Below the pieces are notes generated by a model, which saw nothing but the letters and a program-made list of their open reading frames with translations, searched no databases and was not told where the DNA came from. DNA of 64,000 nucleotides, taken from the NCBI RefSeq assembly GCF_030406325.1, contig NZ_JAUEQY010000016.1, forward strand, positions 124,001-188,000, given 5' to 3'. The DNA is from Actinomadura sp. DC4 (GTDB lineage Bacteria; Actinomycetota; Actinomycetes; Streptosporangiales; Streptosporangiaceae). Each line of letters opens with the position of its first letter. Position 1 is the first letter of the stretch. Position numbers and translations under genes: made by a program. This document shows, piece by piece, positions 60,914 to 64,000 of this stretch.

Positions 60914-61284
60914 GCAGGTCAGCGCACTGCAGTAACCTCCACTCGCCCCCTCTGGCAGTAGTAACGCAGAGTCATTGACTACTGTCTGTCGTTTCCGCAG
61001 GTCAGAGGCGTGCGCTACTACGAGTGACGCGCGTACCGGGCGCGGGATCGATGATCATCGCTCGCGTTGTCGCAGGTCACGGGCATGCGTGCGACCCGTG
61101 TCGGCATTTGCGCAGGCCACAGGCACGATCACTCATGTAGGGCAGGCACCTACCTCAATCGCCATTCACGTTTCTGCAGGTCAGGGGCCTATACGCGGCA
61201 TGCCGTTCCCGCGTTTCCGCAGGTCAGGGGCATGCCGCTCGCGATCTTCAGGCGTCTCGACACGGAGACCTCGGCCGCAGGTCA
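60914..61284 (+). repeat. Seven irregularly spaced GCAGGTCA repeats
   Basis: The core GCAGGTCA starts at 60914, 60997, 61072, 61112 (as GCAGGCCA), 61176, 61219 and 61277; a weaker copy lies near 60875. The fuller copies extend to GCAGGTCAGGGGCATGC, often after TTTC. Distances are 83, 75, 40, 64, 43 and 58. All copies face the terminase genes. They may bind the small terminase (cosB/pac type) or a late activator. Confidence 0.75.
60962..60970 (+). promoter_or_regulatory. Distant copy of the lysogeny operator
   Basis: TAACGCAGA here is identical to the two left copies of the switch array at 38078 and 38088. It lies 22.9 kb away, in the gap before the packaging genes. It could let the repressor silence late transcription. 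Confidence 0.55.
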
Positions 61285-61292
61285 TTTTTTTT
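61267..61292 (+). terminator. Intrinsic terminator before the packaging module
   Basis: GACCT and AGGTC pair around CGGCCGC, whose bases can pair further with one mismatch. Eight T residues follow at 61285-61292 after one A, the best U-tract in the window. The last GCAGGTCA repeat forms the right arm of the hairpin. It ends the early rightward transcript. Confidence 0.8.
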
Positions 61293-61346
61293 CTGTACGG
61301 GTCTGGACTCACGGAAAGTGACCAAATTCCGGCATCGGAGGCTGCG

Positions 61347-62126
61347 ATGGGCCGGCCGATGCCGCACATCTGCCCAGGTTGCCGACAGAGAGTGACCGGT
61401 CAGTGTGCACGTTGTGTGACTGCGAAACGCGTCGAACCGAAGCGCCGGACGCGGGCCGGGTACGGGCGGAACGAGCGGCGCCGGCGCGCGGATCTCGTCC
61501 GCGTGCACGTCGAGCAGTACGGCTGGGTGTGCCCGGGCTGGCAGCGTGACGCCCACCCGTCGACGGACCTGACCGCCGACCACGTCAACCCGCGCGCGGC
61601 CGGCGGCCGGATCGACGGGCCACTGCGGGTGCTGTGCCGATCCTGCAACTCCGCGCGGCAGGCCGAGCTGGACACTCCCGCGGTTCCCGGCTTGGCGATG
61701 ACGTTGGTGGCGGGCCCGCCGGCCGCGGGCAAGAACTTCTTCGTCCGGGCGCACGCCGGCCCGCAGGACCTGGTGCTCGACTACGACGCCATTGCTACCG
61801 CGCTGCAGGTCAACGGGGCGATGCACGGACACGTCGAGGCGCACAAGCCCTTCGTGTGTGAGGCCCGTGACGCTGTCCTGGACCGGCTGGTGCTCGGTAA
61901 CCACGACGTCCGCCGGGTGTGGGTGATCAACGCTGCGGCGAAGCGGGCCGTACGGGAGTCCTACCGGCGCCGGTACGGGGCGCGTGTCGTCGTCGTCCTG
62001 GCCGCCGAGGAAGTGTGTCTGCGTCGCGCGATGGGCGAGCGGCCGGATCAGTGGCGCCGGTACGTGCGGGCGTGGTTCGACGCGTACGAGCCGGATGACC
62101 GCGACGAGATCATCAAGGGGGCGTGA
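61347..62126 (+). CDS. HNH endonuclease fused to a P-loop kinase-like domain
   Basis: A 259-residue protein. The N-terminal HNH part has zinc-binding CPGCRQRVTGQCARC, the catalytic LTADHVNPRAAGG and VLCRSCNSARQ. From about residue 112 a P-loop domain follows: Walker A LVAGPPAAGKNFF, Asp pair VLDYDAIATAL, and helical sequence like polynucleotide kinases or zeta-toxin-like enzymes. HNH nucleases next to terminases are needed for DNA packaging in cos phages; the fused kinase may process ends. GGAGG is 6 bases before the ATG. Confidence 0.8.
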   Translation: MGRPMPHICPGCRQRVTGQCARCVTAKRVEPKRRTRAGYGRNERRRRADLVRVHVEQYGWVCPGWQRDAHPSTDLTADHVNPRAAGGRIDGPLRVLCRSCNSARQAELDTPAVPGLAMTLVAGPPAAGKNFFVRAHAGPQDLVLDYDAIATALQVNGAMHGHVEAHKPFVCEARDAVLDRLVLGNHDVRRVWVINAAAKRAVRESYRRRYGARVVVVLAAEEVCLRRAMGERPDQWRRYVRAWFDAYEPDDRDEIIKGA

Positions 62127-62710
62127 TGGGTGGTCGCGGCCCGACCCGGAAGGACCCGGACAAGCGGCAGCGCCGGAACGAACCGTCGACGCTGGTGCCC
62201 GTCGGCGACGAGTTCGACGAGGACCTGGCGGTCACCGACGCGCCCCAGCCGCCTCCGCCGCCTCCTGCCGGGTTGCTGAAGGTGACCCGCGACCGGTGGG
62301 ACGAGTTCTGGACCTCTCCGGTCGCAGCCCTCGCTGACCGCGTCTCGGACCGTACGGCGCTCGAGCGGCTGTTCAGCCTGTACGACGACCTGGAGCGGTG
62401 CGGTCGCACGGTGCGTAAGGCCGGCCACATGGTCGTGGGCAGCAAAGGCCAGCTGGTGATGAACCCGCTGCTGCGGCACATGCAGACCCAGGCCTCGGAG
62501 ATCCGCCAGCTCGAAGACCGCTTCGGCCTGTCCCCGCGCGCCCGTCTCGGCCTGAACATGACGTTGGGTCAGACCGCGAAGACCCTCGCTGACCTCAACC
62601 ACGGGCTCGGCGGGGGTGATGGCGATGACGAGGACGACGACCCCCGGCTCGACGACGCGATCCCCGGCGAGGTCGTCGACGATGGCACGGCCTCTCAGCG
62701 CTCCGCGTAA
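62126..62710 (+). CDS. Terminase small subunit (P27-like)
   Basis: A 194-residue protein. After a 45-residue Pro-rich lead, LLKVTRDRWDEFWTSPVAAL, RTALERLFSLYDDLERCGRT, LVMNPLLRHMQTQASEIRQL and EDRFGLSPRARLGL follow the P27 small-terminase pattern. The end is acidic. It recognises phage DNA for packaging, probably at a site close by. ATG shares a base with the HNH stop and the gene overlaps the large subunit by 29 bases. Confidence 0.88.
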   Translation: MGGRGPTRKDPDKRQRRNEPSTLVPVGDEFDEDLAVTDAPQPPPPPPAGLLKVTRDRWDEFWTSPVAALADRVSDRTALERLFSLYDDLERCGRTVRKAGHMVVGSKGQLVMNPLLRHMQTQASEIRQLEDRFGLSPRARLGLNMTLGQTAKTLADLNHGLGGGDGDDEDDDPRLDDAIPGEVVDDGTASQRSA

Positions 62711-64000
62711 CCTCGGCTGGCCCTCGCACGGCAAGCTCGTCTGCACCTGGATCCAGCGGCACTGCGTCTACGGCGAGGGCGACTACTTCGGGGCCCCCGT
62801 CCGGCTGCAGCGCTGGCAGAAACAGCTCATCTACTGGCTGTACGAGTACAACCCGATCACCGGGCAGCGCCGGTTCCGCGAGGCCCTCATCGAGGTCCCG
62901 AAGGGGCAGGGTAAGACCCCGCTGAACGGCTGGGTGCAGCTGTTCGAGCTTCTCGGCCCGCCGCTGTTCGGCCCGAAGGGTTCCCCGCTCGTCCCGGTCG
63001 CGGCCGCCAGCTTCGAGCAGGCCGATCTGCTGTTCGGCGACATGAAGCACTCGTGTCGGGAGTCGCCGACGCTACGGGAGTTCACTGAGGCGTACGACAC
63101 CGAGATCCTCGTCAAGGGCGGCCCGGGCCGCGCGTACCGCGTCGCCGCGGTCGCCGGTACGAACGACGGCCAGCGCCCATCGTCGCTCGGCGCCGACGAG
63201 ATCCACGAGTGGGTCGGCAACAAGGAACGCGTGCACCTTGTGCTCGTCAACGGGATGAGCAAGCGCGCCAACTCGATCGTCGTGAACACGACCACTCCGG
63301 GCAGCGACCTTGAGACCCTCGCCGGCCGCAAGCATCTGTACGGCTACCGCGTCAACGCCGGCGAGGTCGACGACCCCCGGTTCATGTTCGTGCACTACGG
63401 CGCAGCGGACATCTACGATCTGACCGACGAGTCGCAGCTCCTGGCGGCGGTCCTCGCGGCGAACCCTGCCGCGGGCACGTTCCTGCGGACCGATGACGTC
63501 GTCGCGCGGTTCTACCAGATCCCCGAGTTCGAGTACCGCCGGTACCACCTCGGGCAGTGGACCAGGTCGGACGAGTCGTGGCTGCCGCCCGGCGCGTGGG
63601 AAGCCTGCACAGGGACCGTCCACCTGGACCCGCAGCGGCCGGCGTACGCGGCGGTCGACATGGCGCTCAAGCACGACCATGTCGCGGTCGTACTGACGCA
63701 GCACCAGCCCGACGGCCGGGTCGCGGTACAGGCGAAGGTATGGGACCCGGCGAAATCGGGCGGGACCGTCGACACTCACGCGGTCGAGAACTACCTGCGG
63801 GAGCAGCATCGGTTGCTGAACCTGCAGACGGTCGCGTACGACCCGGCGTATTTCCAGCGGTCCGCGGAGGTCCTCCTCGATGAGGGCCTGCCGATGGCTG
63901 AGTTCTCCCAGGGGGCTGCGTCGATGGTCCCGGCCTGTCAGGACGCGTACCGGCTCATCACCGGCGGCCTGGTCGTGCACGGTGACGACCCGGTGCTCAC
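62682..64000 (+). CDS. Terminase large subunit, C-terminus beyond window
   Basis: The frame stays open to the right edge (439 codons seen). The ATPase half shows LQRWQKQLIYWLY, Walker A EVPKGQGKTPL, SFEQADLLFGDMK, Walker B LGADEIHEWV and coupling motif NTTTPGSD. The nuclease half begins at AAVDMALKHDHVAVVL, an RNase-H-like acidic site, with YDPAYFQRSAEVL later. It is the HK97-like Terminase_1 type that cuts and packages the genome. The ATG at 62682 lies inside the small-subunit gene. Confidence 0.93.
   Translation, partial: MARPLSAPRNLGWPSHGKLVCTWIQRHCVYGEGDYFGAPVRLQRWQKQLIYWLYEYNPITGQRRFREALIEVPKGQGKTPLNGWVQLFELLGPPLFGPKGSPLVPVAAASFEQADLLFGDMKHSCRESPTLREFTEAYDTEILVKGGPGRAYRVAAVAGTNDGQRPSSLGADEIHEWVGNKERVHLVLVNGMSKRANSIVVNTTTPGSDLETLAGRKHLYGYRVNAGEVDDPRFMFVHYGAADIYDLTDESQLLAAVLAANPAAGTFLRTDDVVARFYQIPEFEYRRYHLGQWTRSDESWLPPGAWEACTGTVHLDPQRPAYAAVDMALKHDHVAVVLTQHQPDGRVAVQAKVWDPAKSGGTVDTHAVENYLREQHRLLNLQTVAYDPAYFQRSAEVLLDEGLPMAEFSQGAASMVPACQDAYRLITGGLVVHGDDPVL

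Larger units (their letters stand above)
60768..61346. other. Gene-free region between early operon and packaging genes
   Basis: A 579-base non-coding stretch. It contains one operator copy (60962-60970), seven irregular repeats (60914-61284) and an intrinsic terminator (61267-61292). An open frame runs through much of it toward the HNH gene, but its codons are those of the repeats. This is the usual place of a cos or pac site in phages with HNH-terminase order. Confidence 0.7.
34837..64000. mobile_element. Integrated prophage (left part), serine-integrase type
   Basis: From the serine integrase to the right edge nearly every gene is phage-like: integrase, repressor/Cro switch, replication and recombination genes, origin-like iterons, HNH, and terminase small and large subunits in the order used by HK97-like siphophages. 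Portal, capsid, tail and lysis genes must lie to the right, so the element is longer than 29 kb. Genes overlap by 1-26 bases throughout. It could be an intact temperate phage; nothing visible in this part is broken. Confidence 0.9.

Noticed and set aside
60914-61284. CRISPR array
   Set aside because: The repeats are short and imperfect and the gaps vary from about 30 to 75 bases; there are no cas genes and the position fits a packaging site.
60975-61346. Long N-terminal extension of the HNH protein
   Set aside because: The frame is open, but it runs through repeats and a terminator, has no coding bias, and a good ribosome site precedes the ATG at 61347.

Overview
The window is very GC-rich DNA with G/C-biased third codon positions, many GTG/TTG starts and densely overlapping genes. 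Together with WhiB, Lsr2-like and F420-type proteins and a HtpX-YajQ neighbourhood, this points to a filamentous actinomycete (Streptomyces/Streptosporangiales type); the genus cannot be fixed from the sequence alone. Two parts are clear: host chromosome (1 to about 34.85 kb) and the left part of an integrated phage (about 34.85 kb to beyond 64 kb).

Host part. A truncated alpha/beta hydrolase, a SecDF-P1-head protein and a divergent HTH regulator/aldo-keto reductase pair lead into korB-korA, a two-subunit 2-oxoacid:ferredoxin oxidoreductase read leftward. Next comes a second-type complex I cluster read rightward: nuoA-B-C-H, a 4.9-kb interruption (cupin, membrane protein, decayed beta-helix gene, helix-hairpin-helix protein, NarL-type two-component pair), then nuoI-J-K-L-M-N. 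The NADH module (E, F, G) and nuoD are absent. With KorAB next door, the simplest reading is a proton pump fed by reduced ferredoxin, perhaps borrowing NuoD from another locus. NuoB carries an unusual 250-residue acidic tail with Thr-Gln repeats. After an HtpX protease come two medium-chain reductases, a TetR gene with a triple operator upstream of the reductase it faces, a beta-helix/pentapeptide-like membrane protein, an F420-type oxidoreductase with a divergent LysR regulator, a GAF histidine kinase, a PBP4-type DD-peptidase, methionine aminopeptidase, a leaderless-looking XRE gene with an alpha/beta hydrolase, and yajQ.

Prophage part. A large serine integrase ends inside the 5' end of yajQ, so the element appears to have inserted at that gene and now supplies its start region. 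Leftward genes (integrase, two small genes, a likely repressor) face a long rightward early operon whose genes overlap by 1-26 bases. Between them is an array of TAACGCAGA-type operators; one further exact copy lies far downstream, before the packaging genes. The early operon holds a Cro-like protein, many small unknown or zinc-ribbon proteins, a stand-alone Topo VI-A/Spo11-like protein, a Holliday-junction-resolvase-like nuclease, a WhiB-HTH-coiled-coil-Lsr2 fusion with a strong internal ribosome site, a lipoprotein, a Cas4/RecB-type exonuclease, a Gln/Pro-rich possible ssDNA-binding protein, a UvrD-like helicase and a primase-helicase. Directly after the primase lies an iteron cluster with two perfect DnaA boxes, a likely replication origin. 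A second, unrelated repeat array and an intrinsic terminator separate the early operon from the packaging module (HNH-P-loop fusion, small and large terminase), where the window ends. No tRNA, rRNA, CRISPR array or insertion sequence was recognised.
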